From Pseudoxanthomonas sp. J31 (GTDB lineage: Bacteria > Pseudomonadota > Gammaproteobacteria > Xanthomonadales > Xanthomonadaceae), in contig NZ_KI783312.1 in NCBI RefSeq assembly GCF_000510725.1, forward strand, positions 221,011-285,010: a DNA stretch of 64,000 bases, given 5' to 3'. How positions within the stretch are numbered: position 1 is the stretch's first letter; each line of letters starts with the position of its first letter. Positions 19,071 to 28,515 of this stretch are shown piece by piece. The notes beneath the pieces were generated by a model, which saw only the letters and a list, made by a program, of their open reading frames with translations, was not told the DNA's origin and did not search any database. A program made the translations under genes and the position numbers.

Positions 19071-20237
19071 GTGGACACCAGCCAGTTCGACCGCATCACC
19101 ATCGGGCAGTTGCGCCAGGCCGGCGGCCTGAAGTGGCGCGCCTTCCCCGACTGCATCGGCGCCTTCGTCGCGGAAATGGACTTCGGCGTGGCCGCGCCGA
19201 TCCGCCAGGCGCTACACGATGCGGTGGAAGCCGGCCAGCTCGGCTACCTCTCCGCCGCGCCGGTGCGCGCCCTGGCCGAAGCCTGCGCGCAGTGGCAGCG
19301 CGCACACCATGGCTGGGAGGTGGAGCCTGCGCAGGTGCGCGCGGCACCGGACGTGCTGGCCGCGCTGGAGATCACGCTGCGCCACTTCCTGCCGGCGGGC
19401 GCGCCGGTGGCGTTGCCGATGCCGTGCTACATGCCGTTCGTGCCGCTGCTGGAGCTGCTCGGCAACCCGGTGGTGCCGGTGCCCATGCACCGCGGCCGGG
19501 ACGAGTGGACGCTGGACGAGGACGCGCTGGAGGCCGCGCTGGCCGGCGGCGCGCGCATGCTGCTGCTGTGCAATCCGCACAACCCGATCGGCAAGGTCTA
19601 CCCGCGCAAGGAGCTGGAGCGCATCGCCGCGGTCGTCGCCCGCCACGACGCGCGCGTGTTCGCCGACGAGATCCATGCGCCACTGGTGTATCCCGGCGCG
19701 CAGCACGTGCCCTATGCCTCGCTCGGCGGGGAAGCCGCACGCCAGGCGATCACCGCTGTTTCCGCGTCCAAGGCCTGGAACCTGGCCGGGATGAAATGCG
19801 CGCAACTGGTGTTCACCAACCCTGCCGACCTGGAGGTGTGGCGGCGCATCGGCCACTTCGCCGGCAACAGCACCGCCACCCTGGGCGTGGTCGCGCACAC
19901 CGCGGCCTGGCGCGAGGGCGATCCCTGGCGGCTGGCGGTGCTGGACTACCTGCGCGGCAACCGCGACCTGCTGGGCCGGCTGCTGGCCCAACTGCTGCCG
20001 CGGGTCGGCTACATCGCCCCGCAGGGCACCTACCTGGCCTGGCTGGACTGCCGCGCGCTGGGCCTGGACCAGCCACCGGCGCAGTTCTTCCGCCGCCACG
20101 CCCAGGTCGCGCTGACCGATGGCGCCGAATGCGGCGCAGGCGGCGAAGGCCATGTGCGGCTCAACTTCGCCATGCCCCGCCCATTGCTGGAGGAAGCCGT
20201 GCGGCGCATGGCCGCAGCGGTGGATGCACGCGGCTGA
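19071..20237 (+). CDS. PLP-dependent aminotransferase / C-S lyase, MalY-PatB type
   Basis: 388 residues, fold-type I PLP enzyme. Seen: N-terminal FVAEMDFGVAAPIRQAL, NPHNPIGKVY, the PLP-contacting FADEIHAPL, and the Schiff-base lysine in SASKAWNLAGMKCA. These are typical of the MalY/PatB cystathionine beta-lyase subgroup, so C-S lyase activity is likely but not proven. Starts with GTG at 19071, preceded by AAGGAG nine bases away; no in-frame ATG fits. It follows the FAD oxidase by 37 bases on the same strand. Confidence 0.82.
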   Translation: MDTSQFDRITIGQLRQAGGLKWRAFPDCIGAFVAEMDFGVAAPIRQALHDAVEAGQLGYLSAAPVRALAEACAQWQRAHHGWEVEPAQVRAAPDVLAALEITLRHFLPAGAPVALPMPCYMPFVPLLELLGNPVVPVPMHRGRDEWTLDEDALEAALAGGARMLLLCNPHNPIGKVYPRKELERIAAVVARHDARVFADEIHAPLVYPGAQHVPYASLGGEAARQAITAVSASKAWNLAGMKCAQLVFTNPADLEVWRRIGHFAGNSTATLGVVAHTAAWREGDPWRLAVLDYLRGNRDLLGRLLAQLLPRVGYIAPQGTYLAWLDCRALGLDQPPAQFFRRHAQVALTDGAECGAGGEGHVRLNFAMPRPLLEEAVRRMAAAVDARG

Positions 20238-20243
20238 GGCCGC

Positions 20244-21218
20244 TCAGCCGAAATGCTCGTAGCCGGCGCGTGGCGGCTGCCACGGCTGGCCTTGCGCATC
20301 CAGCGCGCGCACGCCCTGGCCGGCGACGATGCGGCCGATGCGGCTGGCGTCGACGCCCACCTGCTCCAGCGCCAGCTGGACCTGTTCGCACAGGTTCGCC
20401 GGCGCGGTGAAGCAAAGCTCGTAATCGTCGCCGCCGGTGGCCTGCAGCACCCGTGAAGCGTCGCCGAAAACTTCGCGCAGCGCGGCCGATGCGGGCAGCG
20501 CATCCAGCCGCACCTCGGCGCCGACGCCACTGCGCGCGCAGACATGGCCCAGGTCGGCCAGCAGCCCATCGGAGATATCGACGCAGGCATGGGCCAGGCC
20601 CAGCAGGGCGCGGCCGGCTTCCACCCGCGGCGTGGGCCGCGCCAGGCGCGAATCGAGCGCCGCACGCGCGCTTGATGCCACCTCGCCGGCAGGCGCCGGT
20701 CCCGGGACATGCCCGCCCAGCACCAGCGCCCCGGCGGCCTCGCCAGGCGTGCCGGTGACCCAGATATCGTCCCCCACCCGCGCGCGGTCGCGGCGCAGGG
20801 CGGCGCCCTGCTCGACCAGGCCCATCGCGGTCACGCCGATCGACAGCGGGCCGCGGGTGGTGTCGCCGCCGACCAGGGCGATGCCATGGCGACCGGCCAG
20901 GTCCAGGAATCCGTCGACAAAGGCCCCGACCCACGCGACGTCTGCACGCGGCAGCGAGAGCGAAAGCGTGCACCACGCCGGCTTCGCCCCCATCGCGGCC
21001 AGGTCGGACAGGTTCACCGCCAGGGCCTTCCAGCCGATATCGGCGGCCGCGGTCCCGGCCGGGAAATGCACGCCCTCGTTGAGGGTATCGGCAGTCACCA
21101 CCAGGGCATGGCCCGGCGGCGGCTGCAGCAGCGCGGCATCGTCGCCGATGCCCAGCAGCACGTCGGCGCGCGTGGCGGCGCGCTCGCGGATCAGCCCGAT
21201 CAGGTCGAACTCGGCCAT
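20244..21218 (-). CDS. thiL: Thiamine-monophosphate kinase
   Basis: 324 residues, ATP-dependent kinase making thiamine diphosphate from thiamine phosphate. Motifs: LLGIGDDAALLQPPPG, VVTADTLNEGVHFP, LAVNLSDLAAMGA, VGGDTTRGPLSIGVTAMG, CVDISDGLLADLGHV and GGDDYELCFTAP. ATG at MAEFDLIGLIRERA is chosen; the upstream extension is Ala/Gly-rich and unsupported. Follows nusB by 55 bases at the end of the rib run, a common order in proteobacteria. Confidence 0.94.
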   Translation of the reverse strand: MAEFDLIGLIRERAATRADVLLGIGDDAALLQPPPGHALVVTADTLNEGVHFPAGTAAADIGWKALAVNLSDLAAMGAKPAWCTLSLSLPRADVAWVGAFVDGFLDLAGRHGIALVGGDTTRGPLSIGVTAMGLVEQGAALRRDRARVGDDIWVTGTPGEAAGALVLGGHVPGPAPAGEVASSARAALDSRLARPTPRVEAGRALLGLAHACVDISDGLLADLGHVCARSGVGAEVRLDALPASAALREVFGDASRVLQATGGDDYELCFTAPANLCEQVQLALEQVGVDASRIGRIVAGQGVRALDAQGQPWQPPRAGYEHFG

Positions 21219-21273
21219 GGCGGCTCCGGCGTGCAGGACGGGCGCGCCGCCGGCGGCGCGCACCGGGAATGGC

Positions 21274-21744
21274 TCAGCGGCCGCCGCGCGAGGCCTGCAC
21301 TTCGGCCGCGCGCCACTGCGCGCTGGCGCGGTCGAGCACGCCGTTGACGTAGGTGTGGCCGTGCTCGGAACCGAAGCGCTTGGCGATCTCGATCGCCTCG
21401 TTGATCACCACCCGGTACGGCACGTCCTGGCGGTGCAGCAGCTCGTACGCGGCCAGGCGCAGCACGGCGCGCTCGATCGCGTCCACTTCCTCCACGCCGC
21501 GGTCCAGGTGCGGGGCCAGGGCCTCGTCCAGGCTGGCGCGGTGCGCGAGCACGCCGGTGACCAGGTCCTCGAAATAGGCCAGGTCGGCGATCTCGTGCGC
21601 CTGCTCGTGGGCGAACTGGGCAATCACCTGCTGCGCATTGCCGCCGGAGATCTGCCAGGCATAGATGGCCTGCAGCGCACGGCGGCGCGCGCGCGCGCGC
21701 AGGACCGGATCGACGCCGGTGCGGGAACGGAACGGACGGTTCAT
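21274..21744 (-). CDS. nusB: Transcription antitermination protein NusB
   Basis: 156 residues, all-helical RNA-binding protein that with NusE (S10) binds boxA in rRNA antitermination complexes. Seen: [16 protein letters not shown] at the N-terminus, [15 protein letters not shown], and the conserved [14 protein letters not shown]...YVNGVLDR at the C-terminus. Start overlaps the ribH stop by four bases. Confidence 0.95.
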   Translation of the reverse strand: MNRPFRSRTGVDPVLRARARRRALQAIYAWQISGGNAQQVIAQFAHEQAHEIADLAYFEDLVTGVLAHRASLDEALAPHLDRGVEEVDAIERAVLRLAAYELLHRQDVPYRVVINEAIEIAKRFGSEHGHTYVNGVLDRASAQWRAAEVQASRGGR

Positions 21745-22208
21745 GGCAGGCGCTCCAGCAGGTTGACCATTTCCAGCGCGGCCATCGCCGCTTCCTCACC
21801 CTTGTTGCCGTGGCTGCCGCCGGCGCGGGCCTCGGCATCCTCGAACCGCTCCACCGCCAGCACGCCGTTGAGCACCGGCACGCCGGTGTCCAGGGCCACG
21901 CGCATCAGGCCCTCGGCGCACAGGTCGGCGACGTGCTCGTAGTGGCGGGTATCGCCGCGGACCACGCAGCCCAGGGCGATGATCGCGGCGTGGGTGCCGG
22001 CGTTGGCCAGCTTGCGCGCGGCCATGGGCAGTTCCCAGGCGCCGGGCAGGCGGACCACATCCACCGCGTCCTCGGGCACGCCATTGTCGGCCAGGCTGCG
22101 GCGGGCACCGGCCACCAGGGCGTCGGTGATGCGCGCATTCCAGCGGCTGGCCAGGATCGCGAAGTGGGCGCCGGCAGGCACGCGCAGGTCGCCTTCGTAC
22201 AGGGTCAT
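21741..22208 (-). CDS. ribH: 6,7-dimethyl-8-ribityllumazine synthase
   Basis: 155 residues, penultimate enzyme of riboflavin synthesis. Motifs: [73 protein letters not shown] and [17 protein letters not shown]. The active-site H appears in YEHV. Follows ribBX by 73 bases and is co-directional with it. Confidence 0.96.
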   Translation of the reverse strand: MTLYEGDLRVPAGAHFAILASRWNARITDALVAGARRSLADNGVPEDAVDVVRLPGAWELPMAARKLANAGTHAAIIALGCVVRGDTRHYEHVADLCAEGLMRVALDTGVPVLNGVLAVERFEDAEARAGGSHGNKGEEAAMAALEMVNLLERLP

Positions 22209-22281
22209 GGTTCGGGGATCCTCAGGGGTCGCACAGTTTACCGGACATGGCCGCCCGGGGCCGCGGGCGGCCGCATTGGCG

Positions 22282-23376
22282 CTAGGGGGACAGGTACTCG
22301 ACGACTTCCAGGCCGTAGCCGGCCAGGCCCACCTGGCGGCGCGGGGTGCCCAGCACGCGCAACCGGCCCAGGCCGAGGTCGGCCAGGATCTGGGCGCCGG
22401 CGCCGTTGCGCCGCCACTGGCCCACGTCCCTGGGATCGCGGCGGGCCTCCGGCTCGGCGCGCAACCGCGCCAGCAGGGCCTCGGGATCGCGCGGGGCCGA
22501 CAGCACCACCATCACCCCCTGCCCCTCGGCGGCGATCGCGCGCAGGGCGTCGGTGCCGGCCACGCCGAAGTCCTCGCGCCGCCAGTGCAGCAGGTCGGCC
22601 AGCGGGTTCTCCACCTGCACGCGCACCAGGGTCGGGGTGTGGCGGTCCGGCGTGCCGCGGACCAGGGCGAAGTGCAGTTCGTGGGCGATGCGGTCGCGGT
22701 AGGTGACCAGGCGGAACGGACCGAACTCGGTGTCGATGTCGCGCTCGTCCACCCGCTCGACCGTGTGCTCGTTGGCCAGGCGCCAGGCGATCAGGTCGGC
22801 GATCGAGCCGATCTTCAGCCCGTGCTGGCGCGCGAACTCCTCCAGCTGCGGGCGCCGGGCCATGGTGCCGTCGGCGTTCATGATCTCCACCAGCACGCCG
22901 GCCGGCTCCAGCCCGGCCAGCATCGGCAGGTCGCTGGCCGCCTCCGTGTGGCCGGCGCGGGTGAGCACGCCGCCGGGCTGGGCGATCAGCGGGAACACGT
23001 GGCCCGGCTGGCTCAGGTCCGAGGGCTTGGCGTCCGGGCGCACCGCGGTGCGGATGGTGTGGGCGCGGTCGTAGGCGGAGATGCCGGTGGTCACGCCCTC
23101 GGCCGCCTCGATGCTGACCGTGAAGTTGGTATGGAACTGCGCGGTGTTGCGCTGGACCATCGGCGCCAGGCCCAGCTGCGCGCAGCGCTCGCGGGTCAGC
23201 GACAGGCACACCAGGCCGCGGGCATGGGTGACCATGAAGTTGATGTCGGCCGGGCGCACCAGCTCGGCGGCCATGATCAGGTCGCCCTCGTTCTCGCGGT
23301 CCTCGTCGTCGACGATGACCACCATGCGCCCGGCGCGGATCTCCTCCAGCAGCTCGGGGATCGTGGCGAAGTTCAT
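22282..23376 (-). CDS. ribB: 3,4-dihydroxy-2-butanone-4-phosphate synthase with degenerate GTP cyclohydrolase II domain (RibBX)
   Basis: 364 residues. The N-terminal DHBP synthase domain (about 1-205) is intact: [65 protein letters not shown]. The C-terminal part aligns in layout with GTP cyclohydrolase II, but the zinc site (SEC...CDCG in active RibA) is missing: the corresponding stretch reads [19 protein letters not shown], with no cysteines anywhere in the domain. It is therefore expected to supply only RibB activity, with RibA elsewhere. Such RibBX hybrids are known in gammaproteobacteria. Start overlaps the ribE stop by four bases. Confidence 0.9.
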   Translation of the reverse strand: MNFATIPELLEEIRAGRMVVIVDDEDRENEGDLIMAAELVRPADINFMVTHARGLVCLSLTRERCAQLGLAPMVQRNTAQFHTNFTVSIEAAEGVTTGISAYDRAHTIRTAVRPDAKPSDLSQPGHVFPLIAQPGGVLTRAGHTEAASDLPMLAGLEPAGVLVEIMNADGTMARRPQLEEFARQHGLKIGSIADLIAWRLANEHTVERVDERDIDTEFGPFRLVTYRDRIAHELHFALVRGTPDRHTPTLVRVQVENPLADLLHWRREDFGVAGTDALRAIAAEGQGVMVVLSAPRDPEALLARLRAEPEARRDPRDVGQWRRNGAGAQILADLGLGRLRVLGTPRRQVGLAGYGLEVVEYLSP

Positions 23377-23993
23377 GCCGGCTCCCCGCGCGCGCCCAGC
23401 AGGCGCTCGACGTAGCGCGCCACCAGGTCGATCTCCAGGTTCACCGCCTCGCCCACCCGCGTTTCGGCGAAGCGGGTATGGGCCACGGTGTGCGGGATCA
23501 GCGCCACCTCGAAGCCCTCGCCGTCGACCTCGTTGACGGTCAGGCTGACGCCGTCGACGCAGATCGAACCCTTCTTCGCGACGTACCTCAGCAGGGGCGC
23601 GGGCGCGGCGAAGCGCCAGCGCTGGGCGCGCGCGTCCTCGTGCACCGACACCACCCGCCCGATGCCGTCGACGTGGCCGCTGACCAGGTGCCCGCCCAGG
23701 CGGTCGGACGGGCGCATGGCCCGCTCCAGGTTCAGCGCCGCGCCCACGGGCAGCTCGCCCAGGGTGGTCAGGGACAGTGTTTCGGTGGAAGCGTCGGCCT
23801 GGAAGCCCTGCGCGTCGAACGCGACCACGGTCAGGCACACGCCGTTGACCGCGATGCTCTCGCCCAGGCGCACGTCGCCGCCGCCGGAGCCGAGCCACGG
23901 CAGGGTGCCGGTGGCGAAGCTGAAGCGGACGTCGCCGCCGCGCGGCTCGCGCGCGGCCAGGCGGCCCACGCCCTCGATGATCCCGGTGAACAT
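23373..23993 (-). CDS. ribE: Riboflavin synthase alpha subunit
   Basis: 206 residues, dismutates two lumazines into riboflavin. It has the two internally similar lumazine-binding halves: MFTGIIEGVGRL...GESIAVNGVCLTVV (residues 1-100) and GGHLVSGHVDGIGRV...GVSLTVNEVDGEGFEVALIPHT (100-206). The N-terminal MFTGI(I/V) is diagnostic. It is the first gene downstream of the FMN riboswitch, so it should be directly controlled by FMN. Confidence 0.96.
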   Translation of the reverse strand: MFTGIIEGVGRLAAREPRGGDVRFSFATGTLPWLGSGGGDVRLGESIAVNGVCLTVVAFDAQGFQADASTETLSLTTLGELPVGAALNLERAMRPSDRLGGHLVSGHVDGIGRVVSVHEDARAQRWRFAAPAPLLRYVAKKGSICVDGVSLTVNEVDGEGFEVALIPHTVAHTRFAETRVGEAVNLEIDLVARYVERLLGARGEPA

Positions 23994-24116
23994 CAGTGCA
24001 CTCCTCCGTGGCGACGCGCGCGCGCCGGCGCGGCATGGAGGAGGGTGGTCGGTTGCAGCATGGAGCGTCTCCCGCGTTCGATGGCGAAAAACGTCCAGGG
24101 GCAAAAAGCACGCACA

Positions 24117-24135
24117 CCCGGTCCTTGCGGCCGGG
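24117..24135 (-). promoter_or_regulatory. Candidate expression-platform hairpin of the FMN riboswitch
   Basis: On the minus strand, immediately after the riboswitch aptamer, CCCGG (24135-24131) can pair with CCGGG (24121-24117) around a 9-nt loop. About 13 bases further on is a run of five T (plus-strand AAAAA). This could act as a weak terminator; the spacing to the T-run is longer than ideal. Confidence 0.35.
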
Positions 24136-24140
24136 CGCGG

Positions 24141-24316
24141 CGTCTTCTCTCATCCGGACTCTAGGGCGCGACCTGCGCGCCACAACCGTCGGCTCCGGCA
24201 TTGGACCGGATCTGCTGACCCTCCGGATGGCCGGAGGCGCTCGCGGGCTCGCGCCTGTCCCGTTGCCGGGAACGGCGCCTACCGCCGGTGGGGAATTCCA
24301 CCCCGCCCTGAAGACG
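24141..24316 (-). promoter_or_regulatory. FMN riboswitch (RFN element)
   Basis: The minus strand carries all diagnostic blocks of the RFN aptamer in order. These are CTTCAGGGCGGGGTG with AATTCCCCACCGGCGGTA (helices 1-2), GAGCCCGCGAGCGC, GGTCAGCAGATCCGGT, GCCGGAGCCGACGGT, and the closing AGTCCGGATGAGAGAAGA. It binds FMN and normally shuts off downstream riboflavin genes. It lies between ribD (upstream, ends 24416) and ribE (downstream, starts 23993), so ribD is outside its control unless ribD is co-transcribed from elsewhere. A possible -10 TAGAAT (24361-24356, minus) lies about 40 bases before the aptamer. Confidence 0.96.
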
Positions 24317-24415
24317 TTTGGTTCTGTACTGGCTGCCGGCCAGGCCGGCGGCGGGATTCTACCACCCTGCCCGCCAGGCCCCGCGGCAACGGCGGGACGC
24401 AGCGCCGCGGCGCGC

Positions 24416-25513
24416 TCAGTCCCGGGCCGGGCGCAGCAGCAGGCGGCGGTCCTCGCCCACCATCACCGACTCGACCAGTTGCAGGCGCAGGCGCTGGGCC
24501 ATGGCCTCGATCCCCAGCCCCGCGAACAGCGGCCGCGCGGTATCGCCCAGGAGCAGCGGTGCCTGGTACAGCAGCAGCTCGTCGACCAGGCCGGCGCGCA
24601 GCAGCGCCCCGCACAGGGCCGGGCCTGCCTCGACCTGGACCTCGTTGATGTCGCGCGCCGCCAGCAGCCGCAGCGCGGCCTCCAGGTCCTGGCGGCCATC
24701 ACGCAGCGGCACCGCGGCGAACTCCGCGTCCAGGCCCGGCGGCGGCACCGCGTCCGGGCCGTGCAGGTAAAGCGTGGGCGCCGAGCCGTCGCGCACCCTG
24801 GGCATGGCCAGGCTGCGCAGGCGGCTGTCGAGCACCACCCGCAGCGGCGGCTGGAACGCGGTGTCGTCGCCCAGGCGCACGGTCAGCGCCGGGTCGTCGG
24901 CCAGCACGGTGTCGGCGCCGGTCAGGATCGCGCCGCTGCGCGCCCGCCAGCGCTGCACGTCCGCGCGCGCGGCCTCGCCGGTGATCCACTTGGACTCGCC
25001 GCTGGCCATCGCGGTGCGTCCGTCGAGGCTGGCGGCAAGCTTCACGCGCACCCATGGCCGACCACGGGTGAAGCGCGACAGGAAGCCGAGGTTGAGTTCG
25101 CGCGCCTGCCGCTCCAGCAGCCCGGATGCCACCGCGATGCCGGCGGCCTGCAACCGGGCGAAACCGGCGCCATCGACCCGCGGGAACGGATCGCGCATGG
25201 CCGCCACCACCCGTGCCACGCCGGCGGCGACCAGGGCCTCGGCACACGGCGGCGTGCGGCCATGGTGGGCGCAGGGTTCCAGGGTCACGTAGGCGGTGCC
25301 GCCGCGCGCGTGCTCGCCGGCCTCGCGCAGCGCGAACACCTCCGCGTGTGGTTCGCCGGCACGCGGATGCCAGCCCTCGCCGACGATTTCCCCGCCCTGT
25401 GCGATCACGCAGCCGACCACCGGGTTCGGCCGCGCGGTGTACAGCCCGCGCTCGGCCAACCGCAGTGCGCGCGCCATGCAGGCGTGGTCGAAGGCGTCGA
25501 AGACATCGCTCAT
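24416..25513 (-). CDS. ribD: Bifunctional pyrimidine deaminase/reductase RibD
   Basis: 365 residues. The N-terminal deaminase domain (1-~145) has the zinc motif HAEVFAL with PCAHHGRTPPC. The C-terminal reductase domain (~150-365) has VRVKLAASLDGRTAM, GSKWITG-like ESKWITGEAARADV, VLDSRLRSL and the end EVQVEAGPALCGALLRAGLVDELLLY. Catalyses the second and third steps of riboflavin synthesis. Start overlaps the GNAT gene stop by four bases. It is separated from ribE by the FMN riboswitch. Confidence 0.95.
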   Translation of the reverse strand: MSDVFDAFDHACMARALRLAERGLYTARPNPVVGCVIAQGGEIVGEGWHPRAGEPHAEVFALREAGEHARGGTAYVTLEPCAHHGRTPPCAEALVAAGVARVVAAMRDPFPRVDGAGFARLQAAGIAVASGLLERQARELNLGFLSRFTRGRPWVRVKLAASLDGRTAMASGESKWITGEAARADVQRWRARSGAILTGADTVLADDPALTVRLGDDTAFQPPLRVVLDSRLRSLAMPRVRDGSAPTLYLHGPDAVPPPGLDAEFAAVPLRDGRQDLEAALRLLAARDINEVQVEAGPALCGALLRAGLVDELLLYQAPLLLGDTARPLFAGLGIEAMAQRLRLQLVESVMVGEDRRLLLRPARD

Positions 25514-25986
25514 CGGTGGTTCCCGCAGTCGATCGCAAGCACATGCACCTCCAGGGGGCCCAGCCGCAGCAGGTCGTGGTCGCGCCAGCCCAGCGTGCGG
25601 TACCAGCCGGCGACGTCGGGCCTGCAGTACAGGTACAGGACCGGCGTACCGAGCGCGCCGGCCTCGGCCACGGCGCGCGCCACCAGCGCGCGGCCGACGC
25701 CACGGGCACGCGCCTCCGGGCGCACGTACAGGCTGGCCAGCCAGGGCGAATACTGCGGGATGTCCGGATGGTCCTCGGCCAGCAGGCTCACCGAGCCCAA
25801 CCAGTCGCCAGCCTCGTCCAGGGCGACCAGGGTCGAGGGGATGGTCGCGGCGCGGTCGTGCGAACGCAGCTCGACCAGCGCCTCCTCCACCGTCCAGTCC
25901 GGCAGCAGCGCGCCGAAGGCCTGCACGTGGGCCGCCGCCAGCCCGGCGGCATGCCCTGGATGCGCGCTGAGCCAGTCGATGCGCAC
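25510..25986 (-). CDS. GNAT-family N-acetyltransferase
   Basis: About 158 residues from a GTG start at 25986. The acetyl-CoA loop is visible in SLYVRPEARARGVGRALVARAVAEA (R-x-x-G-x-G/A type) and the C-terminal YLYCRPDVAGWYRTLGWRD. The frame is open into nrdR and no ATG is available. GTG (MRIDWLSAHPGH) gives an 8-base gap to the nrdR stop; a CTG overlapping the nrdR TGA is the alternative. Substrate unknown. It sits inside the nrdR-ribD run, suggesting co-transcription only. Confidence 0.8.
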   Translation of the reverse strand: MRIDWLSAHPGHAAGLAAAHVQAFGALLPDWTVEEALVELRSHDRAATIPSTLVALDEAGDWLGSVSLLAEDHPDIPQYSPWLASLYVRPEARARGVGRALVARAVAEAGALGTPVLYLYCRPDVAGWYRTLGWRDHDLLRLGPLEVHVLAIDCGNHR

Positions 25987-25994
25987 CGGCGTGC

Positions 25995-26537
25995 TCAGCG
26001 CTTCTTCGCCCGCTCGGCGACGCGCCCGTGGCCCGGCGGGACCACGCCCGCCGCTTCCAGCAACGGCAGCTGCTCGCTCGACGGCAGCCCGCGCTCCAGC
26101 TTCTCGATCTCCTCGCGGAAATCGGCCACGTCCTGGAAGCTTCGGTACACCGAGGCGAAGCGCACGTAGGCCACGTGGTCGAGCTTGCGCAGCTCGTCCA
26201 TCACGAATTCGCCGATGCGCCGCGACGGCAGCTCGCGCTCGCCGCTCATGCGCACCGCATGCACCACGGCGCGCACCGCGGCCTCGACCTGCTCCTCGGC
26301 CACCGGGCGCTTCTGCAGCGCGCGGTCGAAGCCCTGGCGCAGCTTCTTGGCGTCGAACTGCTCGCGGCGGCCGTCGCTCTTGATGATCGACGGCAGCTTC
26401 AGCTCGACCGTTTCCAGGGTGGAGAAGCGCTCTCCGCAGGCCTCGCATTCGCGGCGGCGGCGGATGGTGGCGCCGTCCTCGGACACGCGCGAGTCGATCA
26501 CGCGGGTGTCGTTGTGCTGGCAGAAGGGGCAATGCAT
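25995..26537 (-). CDS. nrdR: Transcriptional repressor NrdR
   Basis: 180 residues, Zn-ribbon/ATP-cone regulator of ribonucleotide reductase genes. The N-terminal zinc ribbon is [17 protein letters not shown] with [12 protein letters not shown]; the ATP-cone follows ([31 protein letters not shown] through [18 protein letters not shown]). The C-terminal tail is somewhat longer than in E. coli. Often located before ribD, as here. Confidence 0.96.
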   Translation of the reverse strand: MHCPFCQHNDTRVIDSRVSEDGATIRRRRECEACGERFSTLETVELKLPSIIKSDGRREQFDAKKLRQGFDRALQKRPVAEEQVEAAVRAVVHAVRMSGERELPSRRIGEFVMDELRKLDHVAYVRFASVYRSFQDVADFREEIEKLERGLPSSEQLPLLEAAGVVPPGHGRVAERAKKR

Positions 26538-26623
26538 GGGTGTTCCTCAGCGGGCGCGGCCCGCGCGCGGCTTGCTGGCCATGGGCGCGCCGGCCGCGGC
26601 GGCCGCCGCCACGGGCATCGCCG

Positions 26624-26650
26624 GGTCCCGGGCGGCGACCGCCCGGGACC
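26624..26650 (-). terminator. GC hairpin after glyA
   Basis: A perfect 12-bp stem GGTCCCGGGCGG (26624-26635) / CCGCCCGGGACC (26639-26650) with a 3-nt loop begins 10 bases past the glyA stop. No T-run follows, so it is terminator-like only. Confidence 0.5.
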
Positions 26651-26659
26651 GGCCGCGGT

Positions 26660-27928
26660 TCAGCCGTAGACCGGGTACTTGCGGCACTGCTCGGTGACCT
26701 TCGCCTTGACGGCTTCGATCACGCTGTCGTCGTTCGGCGCGTCGAGCACGTCGGCGATCCAGTTGGCCAGGTCGATGCAATCCTGCTCGGTGTAGCCGCG
26801 GGTGGTCACCGCCGGGGTGCCCAGGCGCAGGCCCGAGGTCACGAACGGCGAGCGCGGGTCGTTGGGCACCGAGTTCTTGTTGACGGTGATGTGGGCGCGG
26901 CCCAGCGCGGCCTCCGCGTCCTTGCCGGACACGTCCTTGCCGATCATGTCCACCAGCATCAGGTGGTTCTGGGTGCCGCCGGAGACGATCTTGTAGCCGC
27001 GCGCGATCAGGGTGTTGGCCATGGCCTGGGCGTTCTTCACCACCTGCTGCTGGTAGGCCTTGAACTCCGGCTCCAGCGCTTCCTTGAACGCCACGGCCTT
27101 GGCCGCGATCACGTGCATCAGCGGACCGCCCTGGATGCCCGGGAACACGATCGACTGCAGCTTCTTGGAGATGTCCTCGAACTTGTCGCCCGCGCCCCCG
27201 GCGGAGGCCAGGATGATGCCGCCGCGCGGGCCGCGCAGGGTCTTGTGGGTGGTCGAGGTGACCACGTGCGCGTGCGGCAGCGGGTTCGGGTACACGCCGG
27301 CGGCGACCAGGCCGGCGACGTGGGCCATGTCCACGAACAGGTAGGCGCCGACCTTGTCGGCGATGGCGCGGAAGCGCGCCCAGTCGACCACCTGCGAATA
27401 GGCGGAGAAGCCGGCCACCACCATCTTCGGCTTGTGCTCCACGGCCAGGCGCTCGACCTCGTCGTAGTCGATCAGGCCCTGGTCGTCCACGCCGTACTGG
27501 ATGGCGTTGAAGATCTTGCCGGAGGCGTTGACCTTGGCACCGTGGGTCAGGTGGCCGCCATGGGCCAGCGACATCCCCAGGATGGTGTCGCCCGGCTGCA
27601 GGAGGGCGAAGTAAACCGCCTGGTTGGCCTGCGAGCCGCTGTGCGGCTGCACGTTGGCGTAGTCGGCGCCGAACAGCTGCCTGGCGCGGTCGATGGCCAG
27701 CTGCTCGGCCACGTCGACGTACTCGCAGCCGCCGTAGTAGCGCTTGTGCGGATAGCCCTCGGCGTACTTGTTGGTCAGCACGCTGCCCTGGGCCTCCAGC
27801 ACGCGCGGGCTGGCGTAGTTCTCGCTGGCGATCAGCTCGACATGGTCCTCCTGGCGGCGGGCCTCGTCGGCGATGGCCTGGGCCAGTTCGGGGTCGTAGG
27901 ACGCAATACGGGCATCACGCGAGTACAT
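26660..27928 (-). CDS. glyA: Serine hydroxymethyltransferase
   Basis: 422 residues, PLP enzyme interconverting serine and glycine with tetrahydrofolate. Motifs: [78 protein letters not shown], the PLP-lysine segment [16 protein letters not shown], and [12 protein letters not shown]. Start [19 protein letters not shown] matches the usual N-terminus. TACAAT at 27975-27970 (minus) is a plausible -10 box 42 bases upstream. Two strong hairpins separate it from the gene upstream. Confidence 0.97.
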   Translation of the reverse strand: MYSRDARIASYDPELAQAIADEARRQEDHVELIASENYASPRVLEAQGSVLTNKYAEGYPHKRYYGGCEYVDVAEQLAIDRARQLFGADYANVQPHSGSQANQAVYFALLQPGDTILGMSLAHGGHLTHGAKVNASGKIFNAIQYGVDDQGLIDYDEVERLAVEHKPKMVVAGFSAYSQVVDWARFRAIADKVGAYLFVDMAHVAGLVAAGVYPNPLPHAHVVTSTTHKTLRGPRGGIILASAGGAGDKFEDISKKLQSIVFPGIQGGPLMHVIAAKAVAFKEALEPEFKAYQQQVVKNAQAMANTLIARGYKIVSGGTQNHLMLVDMIGKDVSGKDAEAALGRAHITVNKNSVPNDPRSPFVTSGLRLGTPAVTTRGYTEQDCIDLANWIADVLDAPNDDSVIEAVKAKVTEQCRKYPVYG

Positions 27929-28031
27929 CGGCGGCTCCAGCAGGCAGGAAAAAGGGGAAAGGCCGGCCAATTGTATGCCGGCCGCCGCCCCGGCGCCCGT
28001 ACCGCGGCGGACGCGGCGGCCGCAAACGCAA

Positions 28032-28053
28032 CCGGCCACCCGAGGGTGGCCGG
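28032..28053 (-). terminator. Terminator-like hairpin after the RcnB-like gene
   Basis: Stem CCGGCCACC / GGTGGCCGG (28032-28040 with 28045-28053), about 34 bases beyond the stop; on the minus strand it is followed by a T-enriched TTGCGTTTG. A second GC hairpin (around 28061-28085) lies between it and the stop. Confidence 0.5.
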
Positions 28054-28086
28054 CTGGCGGTCCATGCGCCCCTCCGGGGGCATGGC

Positions 28087-28515
28087 TCAATGGTGCAGGA
28101 TCAGGTCGGCGATGATGCCGGTGGCGATCGCCACCAGGAGCATGTTGCCGTGGTCGTCGCGCACCCAGTGGTGGCCGTGCGGCGGCGGGCGCAGGTGGTA
28201 GTGGGAGTAGTCGTGCACCACGTAGACCGGGCCGTGGTAGTGGTCGTGGAAGCGCTGGCCGCGGGCCCAGACGTGGCGCGGCGGCGGGGGCGGCGCCGGG
28301 CGGTGGTGGACCACGACCCGCGGCGGCGCGTGGTGGTGCCCGGGGCGGTAATGGGAACGGTTGTCGCGGCGGTGGTGCGCCGGGCCTCGGTCGTGGCCCC
28401 GGTTCCAGCCATGGCGGTCATGGTGGCGGTCACCGGCCGCTTCGGCCTGGGGGACCGCTGCGCCGAGGCCCAGCACGGCCGCGACGGTCAGGGCGATCAG
28501 GTGGGTGCGCTTCAT
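28087..28515 (-). CDS. RcnB-like His-rich periplasmic protein
   Basis: 142 residues with a Sec signal peptide ([26 protein letters not shown], cleavage near residue 26). A long His/Arg/Pro-rich region (residues 27-85, many HH and HxH repeats) is followed by an RcnB-type C-terminus: [35 protein letters not shown] ending in a hydrophobic segment and HH. RcnB in E. coli is a periplasmic Ni/Co homeostasis protein, but most homologues are uncharacterised. The His content suggests metal binding (inference). Stands alone between ettA (divergent) and glyA. Confidence 0.75.
   Translation of the reverse strand: MKRTHLIALTVAAVLGLGAAVPQAEAAGDRHHDRHGWNRGHDRGPAHHRRDNRSHYRPGHHHAPPRVVVHHRPAPPPPPRHVWARGQRFHDHYHGPVYVVHDYSHYHLRPPPHGHHWVRDDHGNMLLVAIATGIIADLILHH

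Noticed and set aside
26547..26780. 77-codon ORF at the glyA 3' end
   Set aside because: Overlaps glyA in another frame and the terminator hairpin; low-complexity Ala/Arg.
27929..28086. Possible glycine or folate riboswitch before glyA
   Set aside because: No conserved aptamer blocks seen; only a -10-like TACAAT and GC hairpins.
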